Shown: positions 21,926-32,792 of the stretch, piece by piece
Numbering within the stretch: position 1 is the stretch's first letter
Layout of the letters: every line of letters starts with the position of its first letter
From: Nilaparvata lugens
Lineage: Eukaryota; Arthropoda; Insecta; Hemiptera; Delphacidae
Length of the DNA stretch: 64,000 bases
Assembly (NCBI RefSeq): GCF_014356525.2
Contig: NC_052518.1
Coordinates: 10,195,864 to 10,259,863, forward strand
Reading direction: 5' to 3'
Position numbers and translations under genes: made by a program
The notes under the pieces: generated by a model
The model's input: only the letters and a program-made list of their open reading frames with translations
What the model was told of the DNA's origin: nothing
The model's database searches: none

Positions 21926-22481
21926 TAGTGAGGTCCACATTATAATGGCAGTGGAGATTCTCCACAGGAGAAAGAAGATAGGAGAACAACTTTGCCGATC
22001 CTATGCCTTGCTAATGCCTTCTATGGACGGTAGATGATACAGGTTTATTGATGTAATATCAACTGTTAATTCTCGTTTAAAATAATCAATTATATTTTAT
22101 TAAGTAAGAAATTATATTTGATATTGCTATCCATGACGAAACACTATATAATAATAATAATAATGAAGGCTGATGAAGCTTCTCTTCAGGAGTGAAATTC
22201 ATTCCTCAATACTCCAACAAAAGTGTATTTCTAATATTTACAAGTAACACAGTGTCAGAACTACAACAGAGAAATTATATTTATCAATAATTTAATAATG
22301 AATTTTCATAATTGAGATTAAATATTTTGTTTAATCAATTATCAATTCTACATTTTTAAAAGACGATCTAGCAACAGACCAAAGCGAGAAAGAGATAGTG
22401 TAATCAGCTTCGTTGAATGATAGACAAGGATAGCAATACCATTGCTAATCAAGAACTGCCATTATAACGTGGACCTCACTA
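21926..22481. mobile_element. MITE, 'TAGTGAGGTCCAC' family, copy 1, with nested insertion
   Basis: The ends TAGTGAGGTCCACATTATAA and TTATAACGTGGACCTCACTA are inverted and flanked by TA on each side, as in Tc1/mariner-type elements. Compared with the second copy (46704-47072) it carries about 150 extra bases at 22120-22269, flanked by a 13-bp direct repeat AGAAATTATATTT. It contains no transposase. Confidence 0.85.
22120..22269 (-). mobile_element. Insertion nested in the MITE, 13-bp direct repeats
   Basis: A 150-bp segment absent from the sister copy at 46704 lies between two copies of AGAAATTATATTT (22107-22119 and 22270-22282). A 13-bp duplication and a (ATT)n stretch near one end fit a small retroposon, probably on the minus strand. 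Its family is not recognised. Confidence 0.6.
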
Positions 22482-22689
22482 TAGTTAAACAGCTAGCAAA
22501 AGTCAATGCGTTCATTTTCCGTTTCGATAAACCTGAAAGTGAATGATTAATTGATTGAGAAGTGAATGCATGTATTTAAAATTACTGATCGAAGTTAAAG
22601 TTATGGATTTTCAATTGATGAAGCATAGTGAGTTCTTACTGATAACTGGAACTTCAATTCTTTGTCCGTTTATTGTGGGATTGTTTGTT

Positions 22690-22838
22690 TGTTCGACGAT
22701 TACTTTTGGTTGCATTCATCAATCAACTTCTAATTTCCAACACATATTCTTTGAATCATTATAAAGATTAAATTTGATGGCCAACGAAATGGCCCACTCC
22801 TTCGTCATTTTGAGGATATAACAGGATAACCAGTACCA
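22690..22838 (-). repeat. Dispersed repeat family D, copy 2
   Basis: The reverse complement matches 8825-8995 (TATCCTGTTATATCCTCAAA, GAAGGAGTG, TTTCGTTGGC). The open frame at 22555-22764 runs into this repeat and has no recognised domain. Confidence 0.6.
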
Positions 22839-23408
22839 GAGAAAACTCCTATAGTTCTGTGCCAGTACATAGGAAAAATATTCCTAGTGACTCATCATCT
22901 AGCTGACTGCTGATTTCTGTTTTAGGAGTTATCACCCGCACTGCTTGTGCTTTTATGCGCCGACACGTGATTTCAGCTGTCTGTCTTGGATTTCGAATCT
23001 GACTCATTCACTCATACGAAGTCAACTATGATGTTTTATCAATTCACATTATACAGTAATTACTAAGTAGCGGATTTCAAAATCAGTACAATAGTTCATG
23101 AGCGAGCTCTTCAGCCCCGGGAGTTTACCAGTTCATAACACTGGTATGTGTAGTTGATAATGAGTACATGATTTATTTAAAATATAATCAGCATATACCG
23201 GTAATCGATGTTTTTGTACAAATTTTGAAGCTGTTTTTAGTGTATGCGTATCCTATGTACACGTCTTCTGTGAGAATTCTGATCCCGATCGTGAACCCAA
23301 CTTTTGCTTCAAACAATTGAAGGTTCACTTTTTGAGTACTTGAGAAGTTGATTTGTGGTAATTATGAATAATAAATAATAAATGAATAAAAATTATGAAT
23401 AATAAATA

Positions 23409-23884
23409 AAAAGACTAAGAAATTGTCAAAAACCACAGATTTCATTAATAAATGTAGAAATACCGATTAAGGTTGTTAGACCATTGTCAATCGAAACGAA
23501 AACTAAGAGCAGCAGAATATATTACTAGAGAGCGACTACTGCTATTGGTCTAGGACATGAACGCCTGCCATTGGCCTAGCTAGACACTCTCCTCCCACTT
23601 TGTTACTCTGTATCTGAGACAAAGAGAAGCTGCTATTGCTTGAACCGCCATTTTTTGCCATTTCTAATTATATGAACCGTCAACTAGTAGGAGAGTGTCT
23701 AGCTAGACCAATGCCATGTGTTCATATCCTAGACTAATAGCAGTACTCGCCCACTAATATGAATTCTGCTGCTCTTGTATTTAGTTTTAGTTAATCAGAG
23801 ATTGACAATGTTGTAACAACCGAAACTGGTCTATCTACTTTCAATAAAATTTGTGGTTTTCGACAATTTCTCAGTCTTTTTATT
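23409..23884. mobile_element. Penelope-like foldback element with nested MITE
   Basis: The left end AAAAGACTAAGAAATTGTCA and right end GACAATTTCTCAGTCTTTTT match the ends of the 3078-3250 element. The right hammerhead-like motif is at 23793-23838 (TTGACAA, GTTGTAACAAC, CGAAAC, TGGT, C). The left arm carries a more degenerate copy. The interior is filled by the MITE at 23506-23775. Confidence 0.65.
23506..23775. mobile_element. MITE nested in the foldback element
   Basis: GAGCAGCAGAATATATTACT on the left pairs with GAATTCTGCTGCTC on the right. Inner arms include CTATTGGTCTAGGACATGAA and TAGCTAGACACTCTCCT with their complements. The central part holds AACCGCCATTTTTTGCC. The enclosing element lacks this insert at 3078-3250, which supports a separate insertion. 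A degenerate relative of one arm may be at 35260-35300. Confidence 0.7.
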
Positions 23885-24390
23885 TAATAATTACATGATC
23901 CATTCCTTTAACCCTTGAAATTTATCATGTACAGTAAAATTGGTAGCTGTTGATTCGAGACTTTACCTTTTTATACGTGCACCACTCGATGTGACTATAA
24001 TGTGATTAATGAGTTAAGCCTTGAGCTGTATTCCAACCCTTCAGTGACAGTGAACAGTGAAAATATCATTTACATGAGTTTTAATTGGGCTATCCACATT
24101 CAGTACTGCCAAGCGAATAAGAATAATCAATTCCATCAGAACTTATGAGAATTATATCTTGACACTTCATTTTCACTGTTGTGTGATAATCCAGCTTTAT
24201 TCCTATAAAAATCTGTTTCCTGTCAAATATTGACAGTAAAATCTGAAATCAATCTTCATTCAAAATATATTGCAATGTATCTAAACGATGCCACTCATAA
24301 TTTACACAAGTTTTTAAAAAAGTTCTACATTATGAGCTGCAAACAATGGAAAGTTTTGGTTTCTTCTTCTCGAATTTGGAAACTCTAGGA

Positions 24391-24651
24391 GACTCTTCAA
24401 AGCTCTTCTGAGCTCTTCAAAGATCTTCTGAGCTCTTCAAAGATCTTTTGAGTTCTTCAAAGATCTTCTGAGCTCTTCGAAGATCTTCTGAACTCCTTTA
24501 AAGATCTTCAGAGCTCTTCAAAGATCTTCTGAGCTCTTGAAAGATCTTCTGAGCTCTTGAAAGATCTTCTGAGCTCTTGAAAGATCTTCAGAGCTCTTCA
24601 AAGATCTTCCAAGCTATTTAACGCTCAAAGATCTTCTAAGCTCTTACAAAC
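24391..24651 (+). repeat. 20-bp minisatellite, about 12-13 units
   Basis: The consensus unit is GAGCTCTTCAAAGATCTTCT. Units differ by a few substitutions (CTTGAAAG, GAACTCC) and the last ones are degenerate with insertions. Each unit carries two short palindromes, GAGCTC and AGATCT. It is contiguous, so it is not a CRISPR array. An open frame (24655-24957) starts just after the array, with no recognised domain. Confidence 0.95.
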
Positions 24652-24957
24652 TATTTGAGCATTTATATTTTTATTATAATTCTAGAATTAAAAATGAATC
24701 AAAAATGTTTTCAAAATTTTTCAGCTCCAACCTTCTCAGCTCCTGAGCTCTTCAAAACTCATTGTCAAAACAATTTATCACAAATTCATTGTAATCAAAA
24801 TGTAGATTCATTAACTAAATGTGTATTCCTAAACAGAATTCAATTAAGATTCTCAATCAGCATTATGCAATTCAATTCATTTGTGATAAAATTCAACATC
24901 CATAGATTATCATCCATCAACAGAATTGTTTCATTTGTACTGCTGTTATTAGATTAA

Positions 24958-27593
24958 AAAAAAGTAATTTTTATTTTTAGAACTCGTGGCTGGAGCTCAA
25001 GGTTCTTTTTCCAGTCACGCCAAAATCTATTGCAATTAAATCATTATTTTTATTTGTAAAAATATGTCTCCTATTTGACAAAACACGACGTATAATCAAC
25101 TAATTATATTCGTTGAATCTCATGTTGTAAGTAATCGTAATTGAAAAAATTTACTCTCGACAACTCCACTCCATGCTAGTGCCGAATCAGCGAAGCGTTG
25201 ATGAATAAATGTTGTAATTGGCAGAAAATTAACCGTAGTCGTAGCATCCAAGCAGTGGTAGCATCCATTAAGACAATCAGCTACTGACTTGCCTCTCATT
25301 TCGCGCGAGTGTGCCATTTTTTCACGGTCACTGAAGTTGCACTATGGCTGCACTGGTGAAATTCTTTCCATTATTTAAGCCTAGGAGCGTGACTACTGTT
25401 ACCGTATCGCTAAGTGCACAGTTTATCTCACTCATTATCCCATCATGATGTATACAAATCAATACAACTCAGTAGATTCATAACAACTTTCATAAGAGGT
25501 TAACACTTGTGATTGCAGAACAAAGTGAACACCTACTGCAGAATTCATTCAACTCTTTTCCCATCGTATGCATTCGGTGTGAATCAATACGTATTCATTA
25601 GATCCATAATCACGTTTAGAAGAAGGATACTGTTGTTGTGGGAGTAATCACAGAACAAACATGATAGTTTCGTGAAATATAGAGTACTTAAAGCTTTCAA
25701 AAATATCTAATCGTTTCATCATCCAATTAATACTTATAAGTACTGTATTCTAGACTATAGTGTTATAGACATTAGACATAGTGAAAATAGTCATTACTAA
25801 AAGACAATTAAAACGTTGGACATTTTTAAAAACGACAGTAGAATTGGATATATAAGACAAATAATTTGTTGAATTATAGATTCAATGTTTAGATATTGTG
25901 TTTAGTCACATTGTATTCTGTATATTGCATTCTATTTATAATGAATTTTGTATGTGACGTGGCTTATGTACTGATGTACTCTGGCTCAAATAAAAATAGT
26001 TGAATCATCATATTCAAAGCCAAATAATATTTTCCTCCACCTACTGTCTAAAGAGCCTACTTTACTCCCTGAAAAATAATACTAAAAGTGTCACTTTTTC
26101 GCTCTCGGTAGGAAAAAACAGAAAAACTCCCTTGAGCGTAAAAGTAGCTCCATTTAAATAACATGGGAAGCATCTCTATTCTAAAAACTTGCATTTGAAA
26201 TAGCTTAGAAGGTCTAAGTCACGAGTGTACATCACGAGTCAAGAATGTTTTTCCTCCCTCAGGAAAATTGTTGCCCTCGGCTTCGCCTCGGGCTTCAAAC
26301 TTTTCCCTCAGGGGGATAATTATTATAATACAGTATTTTTCAGTTATTAGTGATGATTTAGTGAAGTATTCTTATTTAATTTGGATTTCAACTTTCCTAA
26401 ATTCTAAATTCCTAGTTTATACATATTTTGGACTCAAAATTGAACAAAAATCGTGAAGTGTTAACATAACCTATTTTTTGGAAAATTTCTATCTAAATTT
26501 TGTGGAAAGGAACAGTTTTGGACTTTAAGCCTGTTGTTCCTGTCCCAATCATTCATAGTTGAGAATGACATTGTAGCCTATTTATCAATGTATAAATAAA
26601 TAAATAAATAAATATGTTCCACTAAAAACAGTACTTTTCACTATAGATATACAAATAACTATTACTGATGGGTAAACACAGAAAGGGTGAAGACGCAGAC
26701 TAGACTTGAGGAGGGGGAAAGGGTTTCAGGCCAGCAGTGTACATAGATAGGTCTGACGACCTTATTGGCTAGATTGCCTTATTTGTGAAGAAGCTAGTGC
26801 CAGATTTGGAATATTTAGGGGTGCATCATTGGGTGGCCTTGTGGTGATGTGGAGGGAGTGAGTAGGTATCTGATTTATCCCAATCACTTATTATAACTAC
26901 ATTATTTCTTATAACTACATTGATTTGAAAAGAAATTTAAGCCACTGAACTAATTGGGTGAGAAGAAACCATTATTTGTATTAGTGTAGTGTTTTGGTCA
27001 AGTTCATTTAACAGGCTTTGCCTTTGTGGAGAACTTTCATGAAGTTCATTGAAAGAATAATGTTGCTTTTTTCTGTAACCATGATATATTGCAGTTAGAT
27101 TTAGTTATTAAGATTAATTATTTAATTTCAACTGAAAGTTTTATTTTTGATATTTGTTTGCAGAAGATGTAACGTTATTGTATGATTTGAATTCTTGTAC
27201 CCTGTTATCATGGAAAATAAAAACCAATTCGATTTGATTTATTTTGTCATGTTTTCACTCTGAAGAATAGATAGCTTTCAATCGCTATTTTAAATATCGA
27301 ATCTCAGGGGTGCAAACAATTACTGCAAGTTGATCCTAGGTTACTTCATTATGATTATCATGCGATTAAGAAGTTAAACTAGGAATCGAAACTTATGTGA
27401 CCCCTTCCAAGTACGCTTATGAACTACTCAAGAGAAGATATAAGAGAGAATAAATATTGAAATATAGAAAATAGTGAATAGACCTAGATAAAGAGATAGA
27501 AAATGAAGAGGGAAGATATATTCCATCTCTTTTCTCTTATATTTTCAATCTCTCTAGTACTACTAACACGCTCAACCCTTTATTCCCTCATAA
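24958..27593. other. No gene; GC hairpin at 26275 and retroelement tail at 26503-26614
   Basis: 26275-26294 contains CCCTCGGCTTCGCCTCGGGC, a strong hairpin in AT-rich sequence, flanked by inverted CCTCCCTCAGG and CCCTCAGGGGG. 26503-26614 (plus) is a retroelement tail, GGAACAGTTTTGGACTTTAA to (AAAT)n. Nothing else is recognised. Confidence 0.45.
26503..26614 (+). repeat. Retroelement 3' tail, (AAAT)n family, copy 5
   Basis: GGAAAGGAACAGTTTTGGAC, AAGCCTGTTGTTCCTGTCCC, then AATAAATAAATAAATA. It is the plus-strand form, very close to 43267-43362. Confidence 0.7.
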
Positions 27594-27830
27594 TCTATAC
27601 TATAATAAAGGAAATAACTGGCTTGTACACGTACGGGATAGGAAAAGTATGTTTGACGCATCATCACGTTTGAACTACTGGACAGATTAACTTGAAATTT
27701 TGCATAAAGCTTCTTAATCAACCGAGGATGGTAATAGGCCTATTTTCAATTTATCAAGATTTCATTACGTCAAGTTTTCAGTTTGTAAAGTTTTAAAATG
27801 GACCCTTGCGGAGCACAGGTTACCTGCTAG
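27594..27830 (+). mobile_element. Short Helitron-like element, copy 1
   Basis: It starts TCTATACTATAATAAAGG and ends CCCTTGCGGAGCACAGG, then TTACCTG and CTAG followed by T; the base before is A. The 237-bp unit is non-coding. A 5' TC, a 3' CTAG and insertion between A and T fit Helitrons. A reverse copy at 60532-60755 shares TTTGACGCATCATCACGT, TGAACTAC and the same ends. A diverged copy is at 63725-63962. Confidence 0.65.
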
Positions 27831-28981
27831 TAATAGATGATAAGAGCATGGAGGGAATAGATTGGTTATTCTATGATAAGAGCTTGAAAATTCACATACA
27901 TGGGAAGATTTAATCCTTCGAATTATACTGTACATTTCGAAATAAATGAATTATTCTTTAGTGTCTATTCAGAGGTGAAATGAGGAAAATAATTTTTTGC
28001 TCAGTAATTTTCAGGTAGCTATTATTACATAGACGGCGAAAAAGGTTAATGATAATAATTGTTTTGATTGGTATAGGCTAACAGGTAAACGGTAAGTTAT
28101 TAAAAGCGATAGATGACAAAAGCGTTACATCAGAGATATAACTTTTCTCCGAGCTTTCCCTGGCTCTTTTAATTACCGTTTATCCGAGTAAATAAAAGCA
28201 CAACATACACAATAACTATTGACTTTTCTTTTCTTCCTTGCAAATTTCTCCATATTTTAATGCTTTTTGTTCTGATGTTATTTCCTTCCTGTCTAGAGCA
28301 CGATGAACAGTAAAAAACTGTTGAATCTATTTTGCTCATAGTTCAGTCGTCAGTGTTTTAATTCTGAGAGATAGATTTTTTCTCTCACCGGATTTAATCG
28401 TTATAGTAGGGAATATCATGCGAATTCAAATTAGCTAAATTCGTTCATTATTTACAGATTAAAAAACATTCTCATTTTGTCAAATTTGTGGAATATCTTG
28501 TCTCCTATTTATTATAGCCTAACTCGACAAGTTACAATATGAAGAAATCGTACTTATTCTCATAAAATCATGTTCAAAACTGAGAAAAATTATCTAATTT
28601 TTGAATAATGAAAGTGAAATGAAATAGCTTCTAATATACACGGACAATACAAATTAAAATCATCTATGTTGTATCAAAGATTGGAGAGAGGTGTATGGTT
28701 CAAAAATGTGATGATACTTGAATATCAAAGCTTGTATATACTAACCATTATCCAAAAAATTGTTTCACCTGAGCCAATGAATATGAATCAACTAATAACA
28801 TTGAACGAGTTCAGTTGGAGTGGAACCAAATGAACTAACAAATGCTTGTTCTAATGAGATATTGAAAAAAACCCAATCAGTTCAACAAATTCATCTGTGA
28901 GAGCTACTAGTGGAGTAATACAATTTTGGAGATATTCTCTTTTGCTTCTCATTTATGTCGGGTTGCTTCGGTGTGTTTTAT
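27831..28981. other. No gene recognised
   Basis: AT-rich, no long frames, no clear repeats apart from scattered short stretches. Confidence 0.35.
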
Positions 28982-29242
28982 CAAAGAGAAAAGATAGCAT
29001 GAAGAAGATATCCCATAGTATAGGGCGTTTATGTTCCAAATTTCATTGTTATCTCAAGCTGATAGTCCTAGTAGATATTTTTTGTTGAGCTATGTTACGC
29101 TGGTAGTCTCTCATACTAGAGATCGATCTTACACACTCACCCGGCCAAAGCAGTAATAATAAACAGTAGTCGGCTTGAGTTAACAAAGAATCGGATTGAA
29201 ACTTGGAACTTTTAGATCTTTTTATGCTATCTTTTTTCTATG
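28982..29242. mobile_element. MITE family M7, copy 2 (7-bp target duplication)
   Basis: The ends CAAAGAGAAAAGATAGCATG and TTTTTTCTATG, with GATATCCCATAGTATAGGGC and GGTAGTCTCTCATACTAGAG inside, match the other copies. GTTTTAT flanks both sides (28975-28981 and 29243-29249). This copy is the most diverged: the right arm lacks the ATACCATGGGATATC block. An open frame at 28897-29088 covers its left half and is not a gene. Confidence 0.85.
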
Positions 29243-29249
29243 GTTTTAT

Positions 29250-31134
29250 GCTGGAAAATTTGTGCTCTTGCTTGTTGCTCGTTTACAACCCTCTCTCATA
29301 ACCCTCTCAACCAATCAATACTTCATTTGACTCTCCTCGCATTAAGTCTTATAGATATAGATAGCGCACGACAAAATGCACCTGGTTTTCATTAGTTCAA
29401 ATGACAGCCAGAAGGACCGTTGAACTATTTGCCAAATGATTTAACTCTTCATTATGTACTAGCACAAATCAACAAATCATCACAATACTCAAAAACAATC
29501 ATTTATTCTCTCTTCCTTTTACCACGCCTTTTCCAATCCAAATATTCCGGAAAGATTTCACTTGATAATGGGTTTAAGTTTATGAAAGAAGATTCCTAGA
29601 AACAGCTACTATCACAAGAGCACTGCAAGTCGTACGAATGATTTATTCTCCAGATAATCCACTCCATAGAAGCAAAAATCATATACTCGGGAATTCCGAT
29701 AATCTAAATAATACGATAATAACTGTATTATCAGTAGAGGAGGTACTAAACGTAATCATAGGCTTTTCCTGTATGAAGGGTGTAACGAGAACGAACGTTT
29801 TTTTGCATAGAAAGATGATTTTGTATTAATTCTTGAATAGTTCTTATGTTAAAAGACTTATGACAGCTATGAAGTCTATGACAGTTTTGGAGAGAGTAAC
29901 TAATATTTGGATAATTTCAAGTAGTAGTTTGCTCTTAAACAATGATTATGTGCAGGTTACATTTGTACTTTGAAATCTATTCAAGTAGTGTGAAGAAACT
30001 CCAAAGGATACAAAATAACTTCACTCAGTGATCCGGAAGGTATAATAAAAGAGGATAAGACGTTTAAACATACTTGTATTGAGAAGTTTATACATTCTAT
30101 GTTTTTATGGTGAATTATGAAGCGAGTGAAGGTACCTAGGCAGAAGTTATATTGAAGTACAGCGGAGACCTTGAGCAATTTAGTTCGTAAAATAGAATAC
30201 TTCAAAGCCATTGAACTCGAAGCATATCTGTGGTCAATTTCGCTTCAAACTGTCAACATCGCTTATAAACAACAGTTTATAAGAAAACTATATTTGCTTC
30301 CCAATTAACAAACGCTAACCTATCATTATAATATATTCATGATAAGAAATGAAATATCAATAATAGTTGTCAAGCGGGACTTTCTCAATTTCACGACTCA
30401 ATTTTTTCATTATTGATACAGCTTCTGCACTTTTTTAATTGATCTGCCGGAGGTGACAAAACATGAGAGTTGCTGCCGTCTCCCAGCTACCGGCGCGGGA
30501 GAGCGACCAGTGTTTACATTCATGTTGTCTAGACATTATCGGTTTTCACTTACCGCAGCTTACGTAGCTCAGGAAGACGTGAGTTGACCTAGAGTAACCA
30601 CTTTCTCTGTCATTGTTGAAAGTTCTTCTCTATTATTTGATAATGCACGAACTTCTGTTCCTACACAACTTCGACTGCTCAAACACAACTTCTGCTCCGT
30701 TATCGGACAAAAACTTGAGAAGTGTAGCTGGACAAACGATAAACATATAAGCATCACACAATAGCCTTAAGACTTTCACTTATTGTAGGCGTTGAGAATC
30801 AACATTCTTCTCTTATCAATATTATGAAAGATGCGTTTTAAGAATGTTGTCCTGGACTTTCTTCCTTATAGTATGTTGGATTTGTTACGTGATTCTTCAA
30901 TTTAAGACGCCAATCAAAAAACCTCTTACATTATATTCTTTGGTTATCAACTTCGAAGTGAATGGTGTTCAACTCTTCTAATAACATAATACTCTCTCGA
31001 ATAAACAGTTTTCTCGTTTGATGCGATAAATCACATCTCAAGACGTCTTTCAACATACAGTTTGTACTTGATAGATAGTTCTCCAACATACTCAATCATG
31101 TTATCTCTTTTACATCACATCAAGGGTCAAGTGA
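29250..31134. other. No gene recognised; local GC-rich patch near 30470-30560
   Basis: The 30455-30560 patch (CTACCGGCGCGGGAGAGCG and nearby) is clearly more GC-rich than its surroundings and might be a host promoter or exon edge. There is no convincing reading frame. A 62-residue minus frame at 30569-30757 shows no motif. Confidence 0.3.
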
Positions 31135-31297
31135 AAGAGAGGGCTGGCTGCGCCCTAACTTCGCCCTCTAGGTTAAAATAAAGACAGCCTATCTATCTAT
31201 CTCTATTGTATTGAAGAGTTGAGAGTAAGAGAGGGCCGGCTGTGCCCTAACTTCGCCCTCCAGGTTAAAATAAAGGCAGCTTATCTATCTATCTATC
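31135..31297 (+). repeat. Tandem duplication, 92-bp period, of a retroelement-like 3' end
   Basis: Two copies (31135-31203 and 31227-31297) share GAGAGGGC, GCCCTAACTTCGCCCTC, AGGTTAAAATAAAG and then (CTAT)n. GAGGGC and GCCCTC within a copy are inverted. The (CTAT)n end suggests a retroposon tail inserted or duplicated in tandem. The short frame at 31219-31401 is a by-product. Confidence 0.75.
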
Positions 31298-32508
31298 CAT
31301 CGAACGTACATACCATATTAAACTACAACCCGGAGTTACATCCATCTAATGTAAACAACATTGATGTCATTGATCATCATAAACATAGTCTTCAAAAATA
31401 ATTAAATAACTTTGTAAACGTATAGTACAAGTCAATTTTCGAATTATTCTGTAAATGGCAATAGGATGAACATGTTTGAAGTTGAAACCTCGTAGATGCT
31501 GAAAAAAATGCTAGAGCAACTTTCAAAAGTAGTTAGATTTGTAACTCAATCATTCGCAGTAGTAGGTAATCATTTATATTTTCATGTTGATCAGATCTGA
31601 ATCCTTCGACCAAATACACAGTCTCCATGGATGAGCAAGCATAGCACAATATAGGATAATTCCTCAGGAAATTTATCATTAATAAGTCTTGATTTTTGGA
31701 GCGTTCATTTTGAATGAAAATTCATGTACAACTAAGTCATTCATGTTTTCAAGGAAATTTTCTCTACCAGAGAATATTTCACCAATTCTCTCTCTCTCAT
31801 TTGAAGAGATGACTCTCATTTTCATATCAGTCGAACGAGTTCCATTATTGTTTTATTATGACTTGATGACAGAGAGTAATAAAGAACATGACAACCCACT
31901 TTGCCTGGTGTTGATTGTTTTCCCCTGGGAACACACAATTCCCGTTTCGAATTATTCAAGCTGAGAAAGTGTTTGGAGCAGACTCGCACAAGACTTCCGT
32001 GAAATTGTTCTTCGGCGAATATTGAGGACACGTTCTTTTTCCGAAAAAATTAGCACAATATTTTCATGCATCCATGACGAAGGCAATCTACTCCATTTCC
32101 TGTTAAATCGATCATAAATCTTCCAGCTCAGTATTTGATGCTTCAGAGCACATACAAGTTTGTAAAATTGGCTGAAAATATAATAATTTCACCAAATTAA
32201 TAAATGAGACAAAATTTGAAGTAGATATTTCCAATATTGTTGAATGAACTGAGTACTTGTAGGCAGGATGCAAGCATTGAAAAGACAAACCATTGGTTGA
32301 GTTGGGCTACAATCTTAAATGCTGTTGTAGATTGTTCAAACTCTTCAATATTGTTAAGTTCAATTTAAACTACTTAAAGACTTGAGTTTTCATCAGATAA
32401 TCATATCTGTATTGGTACAGGAACAATAAGGTACAGATATAATCGTAGTGATAAAATTATAGATATAATCGATATAAGCGTAGTATCAGCTGATGCAACA
32501 ACGTGAGA
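31298..32508. other. No gene recognised
   Basis: Overlapping frames at 31689-31964 (plus) and 31822-32031 (minus) have no recognised domains. No repeats of note. Confidence 0.35.
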
Positions 32509-32515
32509 ATACAGG

Positions 32516-32785
32516 CATAGAGAAAAGATAGCATAAGTTGATATCCCATGGTATAGGGCGTTTATGTGGCTACTTTTTTTACTGTTATCCCAAGCAGATA
32601 GTTCAAGTAGTTCTTTCCTGTGTGATGCTGGTAGTCTCTCAAATTGTGCCGTTCATACACTATCACCCCAACTAAACAGTAAAAATTGACAATAATCGAC
32701 AGTAATCGGCTTGAGATAACAGTAAAAGTTGCGACATAAATTCCCTATACCATGGGATATCTACTTTCGCTATTGTTTCTCTATG
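32516..32785. mobile_element. MITE family M7, copy 3 (7-bp target duplication)
   Basis: The ends CATAGAGAAAAGATAGCATA and GCTATTGTTTCTCTATG are inverted. Both sides carry ATACAGG (32509-32515 and 32786-32792). Inner blocks GATATCCCATGGTATAGGGC and ACAATAATCGACAGTAATCG are as in copy 4. Length 270 bp, non-coding. Confidence 0.9.
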
Positions 32786-32792
32786 ATACAGG

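Noticed and set aside
24391..24651. Possible CRISPR-like repeat array
   Set aside because: Units are contiguous 20-mers with no spacers, in a eukaryotic-looking context.
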